Below are positions 25,972 through 33,926 of a stretch of DNA of 64,000 nucleotides, piece by piece. The notes beneath the pieces were generated by a model. The model ran no database searches. It saw nothing but the letters and a program-made list of their open reading frames with translations, and was not told the origin of the DNA. Numbering within the stretch: position 1 is the first letter of the stretch; each line of letters starts with the position of its first letter. Source of the stretch: Clostridia bacterium (GTDB lineage Bacteria; Bacillota; Clostridia; TANB77; CAG-508); NCBI GenBank assembly GCA_017934475.1, contig JAGBJN010000007.1, positions 1 to 64,000 of the forward strand, in the 5' to 3' direction. The translations under genes and the position numbers were made by a program.

Positions 25972-26796
25972 ATGACACTTTTAGCTTCTTGGGCTGCAAT
26001 TGATACACATGGTACATCATCTGCTTATATTGTTTCTGATAGTAGAATAAGTTGGGGAAATAAAAAAAATTTTGATTTTGGGAAAAAAGTATTTGCATCA
26101 AAAAAATATCCGGAAATATTTGGATATGCTGGAGATGTTTTATTTCCATCAATAGTCTTATCTCAAATAGTAGATATGATAGATACAGATGTACTATTCA
26201 ATGAATCTATGAAATGTTCAGAAAAGAATAAGATTGTTTATGAAAAACTTCAGTATTCATTTTCAAAATATCCTGATGTATATGGTGATAATCCAATTCA
26301 AATTATACATATATCAAGAGATACTATATTTGATAAATATCCAGTTTTTCATCATTATTTATTAACATGGAATAGAAAATATGGATGGAGCAAAGAAGAA
26401 AAAGTGTTTCCAACTAAATCTGGAATTTTGAATGTTTTAGGATCTGGAAAGGAAGAGTTTAATAAAAACTATAATGAAAGATATCAACATTGTAGAAACA
26501 AATCTACAAGTAGAAATGTTTTTCATTGTTTTATAGATACATTGTATAATATACAGGATACTATGTGCGGAGGGCCGCCTCAATTGGTAGGAATATACAG
26601 AAAACCCAATACAGCTGCACAAAATTATGGAATTGTATATAATCAAAAAAGATTTTTGTTAGGAATGGAAGTTCCTAAAGAATCTATGTATAATAAAGTT
26701 GAATGGCGTAATGAAAATTTTGAATTATGTGATGGAGTATTAAAGAAAAAATTACAAAATGCTTCTAGTCAAAAAAATTTGATACGTCGAAATTAA
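25972..26796 (+). CDS. Predicted proteasome-like Ntn-hydrolase
   Basis: 274 residues. I do not have a named family, but the start resembles a proteasome beta/HslV subunit: after Met1 comes Thr2 (TLLASWAAID), then YIVSDSRISW with Asp23, and GKKVFA with Lys39, where Asp and Lys are 16 residues apart as are Asp17 and Lys33 in proteasomes. IFGYAGDVLFPSIV is then a typical strand-turn. The rest (residues 95-274) has no motif that I recognise. If right, the mature enzyme would begin with Thr2 as nucleophile. Family assignment is inference. Confidence 0.5.
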   Translation: MTLLASWAAIDTHGTSSAYIVSDSRISWGNKKNFDFGKKVFASKKYPEIFGYAGDVLFPSIVLSQIVDMIDTDVLFNESMKCSEKNKIVYEKLQYSFSKYPDVYGDNPIQIIHISRDTIFDKYPVFHHYLLTWNRKYGWSKEEKVFPTKSGILNVLGSGKEEFNKNYNERYQHCRNKSTSRNVFHCFIDTLYNIQDTMCGGPPQLVGIYRKPNTAAQNYGIVYNQKRFLLGMEVPKESMYNKVEWRNENFELCDGVLKKKLQNASSQKNLIRRN

Positions 26797-26797
26797 T

Positions 26798-26880
26798 TAA
26801 GGCAACTCCCTGGAAGCTATAAAAAGCTGCGAGGTGCTATGTCTATCTGGAGCAAATTGCTCCAGTAGACTACTAGGGTA
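26798..26880 (+). ncRNA. GC-rich structured RNA-like element
   Basis: Far richer in G+C than its surroundings. GCAACTC (26802-26808) can pair with GAGGTGC (26831-26837) around an AGCT/AGCT mini-hairpin (26815-26818 with 26825-26828). Downstream, GTCTA (26841-26845) pairs with TAGAC (26866-26870), enclosing a perfect CTGGAGC/GCTCCAG stem (26847-26853, 26859-26865) with loop AAATT. CCCT (26808-26811) and AGGG (26875-26878) can also pair. It lies 1 bp after the Ntn gene and 40 bp before the AlbA_2 gene. I do not recognise a known RNA class; a DNA recombination site is also possible. Confidence 0.45.
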
Positions 26881-26917
26881 TTAACATAAAAATAATATAA
26901 TTAGAAAGAAGGAATAT

Positions 26918-28132
26918 ATGATTAATATAAACAACAAAATTTGGGATAAATTAAGACTTAAAGATGTAGAAAAATATTTAGATACTATAGAAGATGATGA
27001 AACATTTTTTATGGAATTTAAGGAAGAAGATATAAGAAATGTACAATTAACAAAAGAAATTTCTGCATTTGCAAATTCGTTTGGAGGGTATGTTTTTTTA
27101 GGCGTAAACGATTCTAAAAAAATTGTTGGATGTAGTAGCAAGTGGACAGAATTAAGAATAAATACAATAGTATGTAATGGAATTTCTCCTATTCCACAAT
27201 TTGATATAAAAAAATTTAAGCTTAAAAATTCAAATACATTATATATTATAAAGGTAGAAGAGGGGGTAAATCCTCCATATATTACGAATGATGGATATAT
27301 ATATCATAGAGTATCATCTTCATCAGACAGAGTGAAAGATGCAAATACGCTTAATAATTTATACTTGAGAAATCAGAATAACATAAAAGATGTTGAAAAT
27401 AAAATATATATTCCAGAAATATCAGGTACAATTCCAAATAATTTGTGCGGTTATGTTGATTTTGGATTTTCTTTAATTTCTAAAAATATTGAAAAAACAA
27501 AAGAAAAAGTTAGAAAAGCTGATATTGAGAAGATATCAGAAAAATTAAAAGAATATAAACAAAAATATAGTATTTCAAAAGTAGGATATTCACTATCTAT
27601 AACTATAGGTGAGCCTATAATGAAAATGGGAGATCAACCAATTTTAACAACTGGAGGACTTTCAAATTTTATGGAAATACTGCCAGATGGTAGTTTTAGG
27701 TGTAGAATAATTATTTGTTCAGAAAATGATAGCAGTATAGCAAATATTTCTTTAATAACTATGATACATTCGTTATTTAAAGAAATATATGAAGTAGTAT
27801 TTGGAAATAATTTTGTTTCGAATTTTATTCAAGCAAAAAAATATGAAAAGCTTACGGTTTTAAAACTGTTTCAACCTAAAATAGTAGTAACAGGAGAATC
27901 AAAATATGTAGAAAGATTTAACAAGTTATTTAATGATCATATTATAAAATATGGTAATAATATAATTTCTACTAATAATAGAATTCCTTTAAATGGGTTT
28001 GTTAATATAGATAAAAGCTTGTTTGATTTAAATAAAGTAAAATTTAATAATGATAACTTATATGGCCAATTGTTTTATACTAGTTATTTTTTACTTGGAT
28101 ATATTGATGATTTTTATATAGATAATGATTAA
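26918..28132 (+). CDS. AlbA_2 (Schlafen-like) domain protein
   Basis: 404 residues. The AlbA_2 domain covers residues about 25-150: FFMEFKEEDIRNVQLTKEISAFANSFGGYVFLGVND is its signature, and ISPIPQFDI and PPYITNDGYIYHRVSSSSDRV complete it. The C-terminal 250 residues (after the linker at 150-165) have no motif that I recognise. AlbA_2 proteins bind nucleic acids and occur in transcription regulators and in defence loci. It overlaps no neighbour and precedes the recombinase by 9 bp. Confidence 0.85.
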   Translation: MININNKIWDKLRLKDVEKYLDTIEDDETFFMEFKEEDIRNVQLTKEISAFANSFGGYVFLGVNDSKKIVGCSSKWTELRINTIVCNGISPIPQFDIKKFKLKNSNTLYIIKVEEGVNPPYITNDGYIYHRVSSSSDRVKDANTLNNLYLRNQNNIKDVENKIYIPEISGTIPNNLCGYVDFGFSLISKNIEKTKEKVRKADIEKISEKLKEYKQKYSISKVGYSLSITIGEPIMKMGDQPILTTGGLSNFMEILPDGSFRCRIIICSENDSSIANISLITMIHSLFKEIYEVVFGNNFVSNFIQAKKYEKLTVLKLFQPKIVVTGESKYVERFNKLFNDHIIKYGNNIISTNNRIPLNGFVNIDKSLFDLNKVKFNNDNLYGQLFYTSYFLLGYIDDFYIDND

Positions 28133-28141
28133 GGAGTTTAA

Positions 28142-29347
28142 ATGGGATATAATGTAGCAGCATATTTGAGATTATCAAAAGAAGATAATGAAAATATGGA
28201 ATCAAATAGTATAATTAATCAAAGAGAATTAATAGAACAATATATTAGAAGTAAAAGTGATTTACAATTAGTAGATTACTATATTGATGATGGGTATAGT
28301 GGTACTAATTTTAATAGACCAGGATTTAGAAGATTATTACAAGATATGAAAAATAAAAAGATTAATTGTATAATTGTAAAAGATTTATCAAGATTTGCAA
28401 GAAGTCATATAGAAGCGGATATGTATTTTGAAAATATCTTTCCTGCCTTGAATATTAGATTTATATCTGTGATAGAAAATATAGATAGTTTTGAAAATCC
28501 AGATTCAATGGACAACCTTATTGTTCCATTTAAAAACTTATTAAATGATGCTTATGCAAAAGATATATCTAAAAAGGTAAGAAGTGCATTATTAACTAAA
28601 AGATTAAATGGAGAATTTATTGGAACTTCTGCTACATATGGATATTTAAAAGATCCAAAAGATAAACATAAATTAATAATTGATAAAGTTGCGTCAAAAT
28701 ATGTTATTCAAATATTTGATAGTGCGAAGAAAGGAAAAACTGCAAGTGAAATAGCAAATGAGTTAAATAAAAGTGATGTATTAACACCATATACATATAA
28801 AGTCAAAAATGATAATATTGGAGTAGATAAAAAGTGGAATGCCAAAATGATTAATGTAATACTTCAAAATAGAGTATACATTGGCGAATTAATTCAAGGT
28901 AAAAAGAAGGTAGAAAATTATCGTACACATAAACTGGTTTCAACCAATAAAGATGAATGGATAATAACTGAAAATCACCATGAGCCAATTATATCTAAAG
29001 AAGATTTTGATAATGTTCAAGAAATAATTAAAAATAATAAATGTGCTAGAAGTAATAAAGAAAAAGATTTATTTTATAGTTTTTTGAAGTGTGCAGATTG
29101 TGGAAGTGCATTCACATTAAGAAAAGTTAAAAATTATGAATACTATCATTGTACGTCGTATGTAAGAAATGGCTCATGTACAAACCATTCTATAAGAAAA
29201 GATAAACTAGTTGGATTAGTAATTGAAGAACTAAATAAAAAGTTTAAAAGAAATAAAATTAATGTTTTAACAAGAGATATTTTATTAAAAAATATAAATA
29301 GTATCATTATATTTCAAAATGGAGAAGTTACAATAAATTTCAAATAA
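28142..29347 (+). CDS. Compact large serine recombinase
   Basis: 401 residues. The resolvase domain has AAYLRLSKED with the nucleophile Ser13, YSGTNFNRPGFRRLLQDM, and IIVKDLSRFARS. The recombinase domain follows (GTSATYGYLKDP, then WNAKMINVILQNRVYIGEL), and a zinc ribbon has CADCG and the later Cys residues in YHCTSYVRNGSCTNH. The usual long coiled coil and C-terminal tail of about 100 or more residues are missing, since the protein ends shortly after the zinc ribbon. The stop is 14 bp before the rbgA start. It probably inserts or excises DNA at the rbgA 5' end. Confidence 0.9.
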   Translation: MGYNVAAYLRLSKEDNENMESNSIINQRELIEQYIRSKSDLQLVDYYIDDGYSGTNFNRPGFRRLLQDMKNKKINCIIVKDLSRFARSHIEADMYFENIFPALNIRFISVIENIDSFENPDSMDNLIVPFKNLLNDAYAKDISKKVRSALLTKRLNGEFIGTSATYGYLKDPKDKHKLIIDKVASKYVIQIFDSAKKGKTASEIANELNKSDVLTPYTYKVKNDNIGVDKKWNAKMINVILQNRVYIGELIQGKKKVENYRTHKLVSTNKDEWIITENHHEPIISKEDFDNVQEIIKNNKCARSNKEKDLFYSFLKCADCGSAFTLRKVKNYEYYHCTSYVRNGSCTNHSIRKDKLVGLVIEELNKKFKRNKINVLTRDILLKNINSIIIFQNGEVTINFK

Positions 29348-29361
29348 AGGAGTGAATATAG

Positions 29362-30282
29362 ATGGAGAAAGAACAAGAAAATAGTTATCACAAAATCAAC
29401 CTTAACTGGTATCCAGGACATATGGCAAAAACTAAAAAACAAATAATAGAAGATTTGAAGTTAATAGATATAGTTGTAGAAATATTAGATGCAAGAATAC
29501 CAAAGTCTAGTAGAAATCCTGATTTGGCTGTATGGACAAAAGGAAAGAAAAAGATAATAGTGTTAAATAAATATGATTTAGCAGATGAGAAAGAAAATAA
29601 AAAATGGATTTCATATTTTCAAAAACAAGGGATGTCTGTTGTACTTACTAATTCTGTTTCAGGTGATGGAATAAATAATGTAATAAAAGAAATAGAAAAA
29701 GTTGGTGAAGAAAATAAGACAAACTTTGCTCAAAAAGGTAGAACAGGTAGAGCATTAAGAGTAATGGTAACAGGAATTCCTAATGTAGGTAAATCTTCTT
29801 TTATAAATAGAATAACAAAGAAAACATCAGCTGGTGTTGGAAATAAACCAGGCTTTACAAAACAAAAACAATGGATAAGAGTTAATGAAAAGATAGATTT
29901 AATGGATACTCCAGGTATTTTATGGCCTAAATTAGAACCAGAAGAAGTTGCGATTAATTTAGCTATAACTGGTACAATAAAAGACGAGATAATTGAAAAG
30001 ATTGAGGTAGCATATTATTTACTAAAATATTTACTAGAAAATAATAGAGAAGAACTTTGCAACAGATATTCTTTAAAAATAGAAGATATTGATGAAATAT
30101 TAAGTAATGAGAATCAAATGGAAAATGAAAATATAATGGAAGTATTATATTTAATAGGTAAAAAGAGAGGTGCTCTTGTATCAGGTGGACAAGTTGATGA
30201 AGACAAGGTTGCAAATCTTTTACTAGATGAATTTAGAAGCGGAAAACTTGGAAAAATAACTATTGAGAAAGTTGGAGATTAA
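29362..30282 (+). CDS. rbgA: Ribosome biogenesis GTPase RbgA (YlqF)
   Basis: 306 residues, a circularly permuted GTPase needed for late 50S assembly. NWYPGHMAKTKKQI begins the conserved part at residue 15; G4 is LNKYDLAD, G1 is TGIPNVGKSSFINR, G3 is MDTPGILWP. In Bacillus the conserved QWFPGHM begins at about residue 4, so the first 12 residues here (MEKEQENSYHKI) are extra, as would be expected if a recombination event replaced the 5' end. The ribosome binding site AAAGGAGTG overlaps the tail of the recombinase stop region. Confidence 0.95.
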   Translation: MEKEQENSYHKINLNWYPGHMAKTKKQIIEDLKLIDIVVEILDARIPKSSRNPDLAVWTKGKKKIIVLNKYDLADEKENKKWISYFQKQGMSVVLTNSVSGDGINNVIKEIEKVGEENKTNFAQKGRTGRALRVMVTGIPNVGKSSFINRITKKTSAGVGNKPGFTKQKQWIRVNEKIDLMDTPGILWPKLEPEEVAINLAITGTIKDEIIEKIEVAYYLLKYLLENNREELCNRYSLKIEDIDEILSNENQMENENIMEVLYLIGKKRGALVSGGQVDEDKVANLLLDEFRSGKLGKITIEKVGD

Positions 30283-30689
30283 TGGAAGAATTAATAGAAA
30301 GAAAAAAGGATATATCAGAAGTAAAACTAATGCCACCTCTAGTATGGGCTTATGTTGGTGATAATGTATATGAATTATTTATAAGAACATATCTTGTAAA
30401 TAATTCAAAAATGAATCCACATAAACTACATGTAGAGGCTATTAAGTATGTTAAGGCACAAGCACAAGCAGAAATATTAGAAGAACTACAAGATTTTTTA
30501 ACTGATGAAGAAAAAGATATAGTAAGAAGAGGAAGAAATGCTGAAAATCATCATCTTCCTAAAAATGCAAATATAGCAGATTATTCTCATGCAACAGCAT
30601 TTGAAGCATTAATTGGTTATTTATATTTAACAAAACAAGATGAAAGATTAAAAGAAATATTTAATAAAATAAAGGAAATAAAAAAATAA
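30282..30689 (+). CDS. mrnC: Mini-ribonuclease 3
   Basis: 135 residues. RNase III-like core without dsRNA-binding domain: PPLVWAYVGDNVYELFIRTYL with the catalytic Asp, then NAENHHLPKNANIADYSHATAFEALIGYLYL with the Glu at the end. It matures 23S rRNA ends. The ATG overlaps the rbgA stop by one base. The more usual neighbour of mrnC in Bacillota is cysS, so pairing with rbgA is less common. Confidence 0.95.
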   Translation: MEELIERKKDISEVKLMPPLVWAYVGDNVYELFIRTYLVNNSKMNPHKLHVEAIKYVKAQAQAEILEELQDFLTDEEKDIVRRGRNAENHHLPKNANIADYSHATAFEALIGYLYLTKQDERLKEIFNKIKEIKK

Positions 30690-30690
30690 A

Positions 30691-31443
30691 TTGGAAAGAT
30701 ATATTGATATATATAATAAAACAGAAAACTGCAATATAAAAGCAAAGATGTTCTATGATGATAAAAATAAAATTGAAAATGTCTTTGTTTTTTGTCATGG
30801 ATTTTGTAGTGGAAAAGGAAGTAATTCAGTACAAGTAGTTGCAAATCGATTATTAGAATTAGGATATACATCTATATCCTTTGATTTCCCTGCACATATT
30901 GATAGTGAACAAAAGGAAGATAAACTAACAGTAAATGTTTGTGTTTCATACATTAATTCTGTTTTAGAATATATAAAAGAAACATATGGAAATAACGTAA
31001 AAATATCATTTTATGCAATAAGTTTTGGAGCATATATTTTAATGAATAAATTAATAGGGGATAATAATGAATATCAAAATATTATTTTAAGATCACCTGC
31101 ATTTAATATGAAGGACATTTTAGTAAATTGTCTATTAAAAGACTCTTTTGAGAATTATAAAAATAATGGTATAGCAAAAGCTGGACATGAAGGAAAAATA
31201 GAAGTACCATATTCATTTTATGAAGATTTAATAAAGCATAATTTATATGAAATATATAAAGAAAAAAGAAAAATATTAATTATACAAGGAAAACAAGATG
31301 ATACTGCTTTAATTGAAGATACATATAGATTTATAAGTAATAGGAAAGAAATCGAATTAATTGAATTAGATGGTGTTAAACATCATATGAGTCCAGAAGA
31401 AATAAAAGAATCTGTTGAAATAATGATAAATAAATTAAAGTAA
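30691..31443 (+). CDS. Alpha/beta hydrolase
   Basis: 250 residues with a TTG start 1 bp after the mrnC stop. VFVFCHGFCSGKGSNS is the oxyanion loop; the nucleophile elbow is FYAISFGAYILM, with Ala in place of the first Gly; IIQGKQDDTALI carries the acidic residue and DGVKHHMSPEE the His. Possibly a serine hydrolase with esterase or peptidase activity; the substrate is unknown. Confidence 0.85.
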   Translation: MERYIDIYNKTENCNIKAKMFYDDKNKIENVFVFCHGFCSGKGSNSVQVVANRLLELGYTSISFDFPAHIDSEQKEDKLTVNVCVSYINSVLEYIKETYGNNVKISFYAISFGAYILMNKLIGDNNEYQNIILRSPAFNMKDILVNCLLKDSFENYKNNGIAKAGHEGKIEVPYSFYEDLIKHNLYEIYKEKRKILIIQGKQDDTALIEDTYRFISNRKEIELIELDGVKHHMSPEEIKESVEIMINKLK

Positions 31444-31477
31444 AAAATATGTAAAAAATAGTGAGGTGTTACATAGT

Positions 31478-32593
31478 ATGGATAATAGAATAAATAAACT
31501 AGCTTCAAATTTATTAAAACATTCAGTAAAATTGCAAAAAGGTGAAAACATTTTAATAGAAATGTTAGGAACAGATTGTTCAGATTTAGCTGATGAATTA
31601 ATTAAACAAGCAAAAGAAATTGGAGCAAGCACAGAAATAACAATAACAGATTATAAAAAACTAAAAGAATTTTTATTAGTTTGTAGTGAAGAAGAGTTAA
31701 AAGAATATGCTGAAACTGATTTAGAAAAGATGAAAAAAGCAGATGCATATATAGGAATTAGATCAGCTAATCCAAGAGAACTAGATGGTATACCTAAAGA
31801 AAAGATGGAAATGTATAATAAACTTTATCAAATGCCAGTACATTTTGAAGAAAGAGTAAAAAATACAAAATGGTGTATTTTAAGATATCCAAATGAGTGG
31901 CTAGCAAAACTTGCTAAAATGAGTTTAGAGGAATTTACTGATTATTTCTATAAAGTATGCACAGTTGATTATGATAAAATGGAAAAGGCAATGGATCCTT
32001 TAAAAGAATTATTAAGCAATACAAAGAATGTACATATTATAGGACCTGGAACTGATTTAAGGTTTAGTGTTGAAGGAATACCTGCTGAAAAGTATTATGG
32101 AACATTTAATATTCCAGATGGAGAAGTAGCATCATGCCCAACCAAATACAGTGCTAATGGATATATAACATATAATACTGAAACAGTATATAATGGGATT
32201 ACATTTAATAATATTTATTTTGAATTAAAAGACGGGAAAATAATAAAAGCAGAAGCAGGTGAAAAAACAAATGAACTAAATGAAATTCTAGATACTGATG
32301 AAGGTGCAAGATATATTGGAGAATTTGCATTTGGATTAAATCCATATGTAAAAAACACAATGGGAGATACTCTATTTGATGAAAAAGTAGCAGGAAGTTT
32401 TCATTTTACACCCGGAACTGCACTAGAAGAAAGTGATAATGGTAATAGATCAAATATTCATTGGGATATAGTTTGTATACAAACTCCAGAATTTGGTGGA
32501 GGAGAAATATACTTTGATGATGTACTAATTAGAAAAGATGGAAGATTTATATTAGAAGAATTAAAAAAATTAAATCCAGAAAATTTAATGTAA
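31478..32593 (+). CDS. M29 family aminopeptidase
   Basis: 371 residues from ATG 31478, preferred because GAGGTG lies at 31461-31466. The metal-site motifs are IPDGEVASCPTKYSANGYI, GARYIGEFAFGLNP and SFHFTPGTALEESDNGNRSNIHWDIVC. The N-terminal NLLKHSVKLQKGENILIEML is the AmpS/PepS domain. A cobalt/zinc aminopeptidase for peptide turnover. It ends in a terminator. Confidence 0.94.
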   Translation: MDNRINKLASNLLKHSVKLQKGENILIEMLGTDCSDLADELIKQAKEIGASTEITITDYKKLKEFLLVCSEEELKEYAETDLEKMKKADAYIGIRSANPRELDGIPKEKMEMYNKLYQMPVHFEERVKNTKWCILRYPNEWLAKLAKMSLEEFTDYFYKVCTVDYDKMEKAMDPLKELLSNTKNVHIIGPGTDLRFSVEGIPAEKYYGTFNIPDGEVASCPTKYSANGYITYNTETVYNGITFNNIYFELKDGKIIKAEAGEKTNELNEILDTDEGARYIGEFAFGLNPYVKNTMGDTLFDEKVAGSFHFTPGTALEESDNGNRSNIHWDIVCIQTPEFGGGEIYFDDVLIRKDGRFILEELKKLNPENLM

Positions 32594-32624
32594 AAAAGAA
32601 CTTTTCATAAGAAAAGTTCTTTTT
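32593..32624 (+). terminator. Bidirectional intrinsic terminator
   Basis: AAAAAGAACTTTTC (32593-32606) pairs perfectly with GAAAAGTTCTTTT (32611-32624), loop ATAA. It serves the aminopeptidase and, read on the minus strand with its T-run, the convergent dinD gene. Confidence 0.92.
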
Positions 32625-32632
32625 GTTAAGGG

Positions 32633-33475
32633 TTAACAATATTTATCTAATACTTTTGTACTCTCATCATTTTCTTTTTCTAATTGTTTCAGGCTTTTCT
32701 TTGGTGTAGGTAATTCTTCAGGCATAGTTCCTCCAAGTTTTTTAATAGTATTTCTAACAGCTTTTCCAACTTCATGATGAGTAATGCAAGCTTTATTTTC
32801 TGTGTTTATTTTATCTCTTTTTAATTTAGATTCAGTTTGAGTTATACGGAATAGGTTAGCAGCTAATTCTTCGCTACACATGTTGTCTAAAATATCTTCT
32901 CTATATCTTAGACCTTTTCTTTTTGCAATATCATCAGCAGTTTCTCCATTATATAATCCCTTATAACCTTCATTATGAAACTTATCAAAGTTTTTAACAC
33001 CTGCATTTCTTGCTGCAATATTTAGTGAATAATTACCTTTCTTTGTAAGATTTCTTTGATAGAATCGTTTTTCATCTTCTGTAAGCATACTGTATTCTTT
33101 TTCTGTAAGTTCTTGCTTTCTAGTTTGTACTGCAAAATATGTTTGAGCTAGGGCAATTACTTTTTTTCTTGAATCACCATTTTGAGCAATTAAGTAACAT
33201 GCGTAACGAGTTAGTTTGTAATCTTTTATAATTTGTTCTCTACCTTTACCAGAAATTATTGGCTTGTCGGAGCCGACAAAACAATCAAGTACATTTATAC
33301 CACTGTTTTCACAAGCATCCATTGCTTTTGAAATTACACCTTCAAATTTTCTCCATTCAGAATATTGAAGTATCTTTTGTAATTCTCTTGCATACCAAAA
33401 TTCTTTTCCTTCTTCATCTGTGTGTTTAATACTTTCAAAATCATTTGTGTAATTTGTTTCTAATTCTTTTTTCAT
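32633..33475 (-). CDS. dinD: DNA damage-inducible protein D
   Basis: 280 residues. I start at the ATG at 33475 (minus strand), 8 bp from AAAGGAG; an in-frame GTG 9 bases earlier is possible. The DinD pattern is clear: FWYARELQKILQYSEWRKFEGVISKAMDACENSG, YKLTRYACYLIAQNGDSRKK and RNLTKKGNYSLNIAARNAGV. The protein is SOS-induced in E. coli and inhibits RecA filaments there. A candidate LexA-type site lies upstream. Confidence 0.9.
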   Translation of the reverse strand: MKKELETNYTNDFESIKHTDEEGKEFWYARELQKILQYSEWRKFEGVISKAMDACENSGINVLDCFVGSDKPIISGKGREQIIKDYKLTRYACYLIAQNGDSRKKVIALAQTYFAVQTRKQELTEKEYSMLTEDEKRFYQRNLTKKGNYSLNIAARNAGVKNFDKFHNEGYKGLYNGETADDIAKRKGLRYREDILDNMCSEELAANLFRITQTESKLKRDKINTENKACITHHEVGKAVRNTIKKLGGTMPEELPTPKKSLKQLEKENDESTKVLDKYC

Positions 33476-33552
33476 AAGAACCACTCCTTTATAATAGATT
33501 AGTTCTTACTACATTTATTGGTATATTATATATTACATTTATTATTACTTTT

Positions 33553-33564
33553 GAACTTATGTTT
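33553..33564 (-). promoter_or_regulatory. Candidate LexA (SOS) box upstream of dinD
   Basis: The plus-strand sequence GAACTTATGTTT fits the Bacillota LexA operator form GAAC-N4-GTTY. It lies about 80 bp upstream of the dinD start, and a TATAAT-like -10 is found nearer the gene. The match lacks flanking C/G positions of the longer consensus, so it is a candidate only. Confidence 0.5.
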
Positions 33565-33623
33565 GTATTTTATCATCTTGATATTTTATTGTCAAGTAAA
33601 ACTTTACTATATATAAAAATAAA

Positions 33624-33651
33624 AAAGAACTTTTCTTTTGAAAAGTTCTTT
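33624..33651 (-). terminator. Terminator of tRNA-Glu
   Basis: AAAGAACTTTTC and GAAAAGTTCTTT pair perfectly, loop TTTT; on the minus strand it is followed by a T-run. It is nearly the same hairpin as at 32593-32624, on the other side of dinD. Confidence 0.85.
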
Positions 33652-33655
33652 GAAT

Positions 33656-33730
33656 TGGTGACCCCTACGGGAATCGAACCCATGATTCAGCCTTGAGAGG
33701 GCTGCGTCTTAACCGCTTGACCAAGGGGCC
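33656..33730 (-). tRNA. tRNA-Glu(CUC)
   Basis: On the minus strand the sequence starts GGCCCCTTGG and ends AGGGGTCACCA, with encoded CCA. The acceptor arm GGCCCCT pairs with AGGGGTC (one G-T). The anticodon stem CAGCC/GGCTG encloses loop CTCTCAA, giving anticodon CUC for GAG. The T arm has GGGTTCGAATCCC. It matches the well-known Bacillota tRNA-Glu sequence except in the anticodon arm. Length 75. Confidence 0.96.
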
Positions 33731-33747
33731 ATATTTAATGCTTTTTA

Positions 33748-33776
33748 ATAATAACATTTTTTTATTATTCTGTCAA
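33748..33776 (-). promoter_or_regulatory. Promoter of tRNA-Glu
   Basis: On the minus strand TTGACA (33776-33771) and TATTAT (33753-33748) have a 17 bp spacer, about 18 bases upstream of the tRNA 5' end. Confidence 0.8.
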
Positions 33777-33818
33777 TGATTATTATAGTAAAAAAATAAA
33801 CAAATTTTGCCAAAACAC

Positions 33819-33847
33819 TTGTATTTTAAAGAAAAAGTGTGTATAAT
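33819..33847 (+). promoter_or_regulatory. Promoter of the rimP-nusA-infB operon
   Basis: TTGTAT (33819-33824), a 17 bp spacer, and a perfect TATAAT (33842-33847). The transcript leader contains a 9 bp hairpin AGAGCGGAA/TTCCGCTCT (33876-33898) with no long T-run. Confidence 0.7.
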
Positions 33848-33926
33848 ATTACAAGTATACAAAATGAACTTAAGGAGAGCGGAAACAAATTCCGCTCTTA
33901 TTCTATGTTTAAAGGAGGATGAATAT

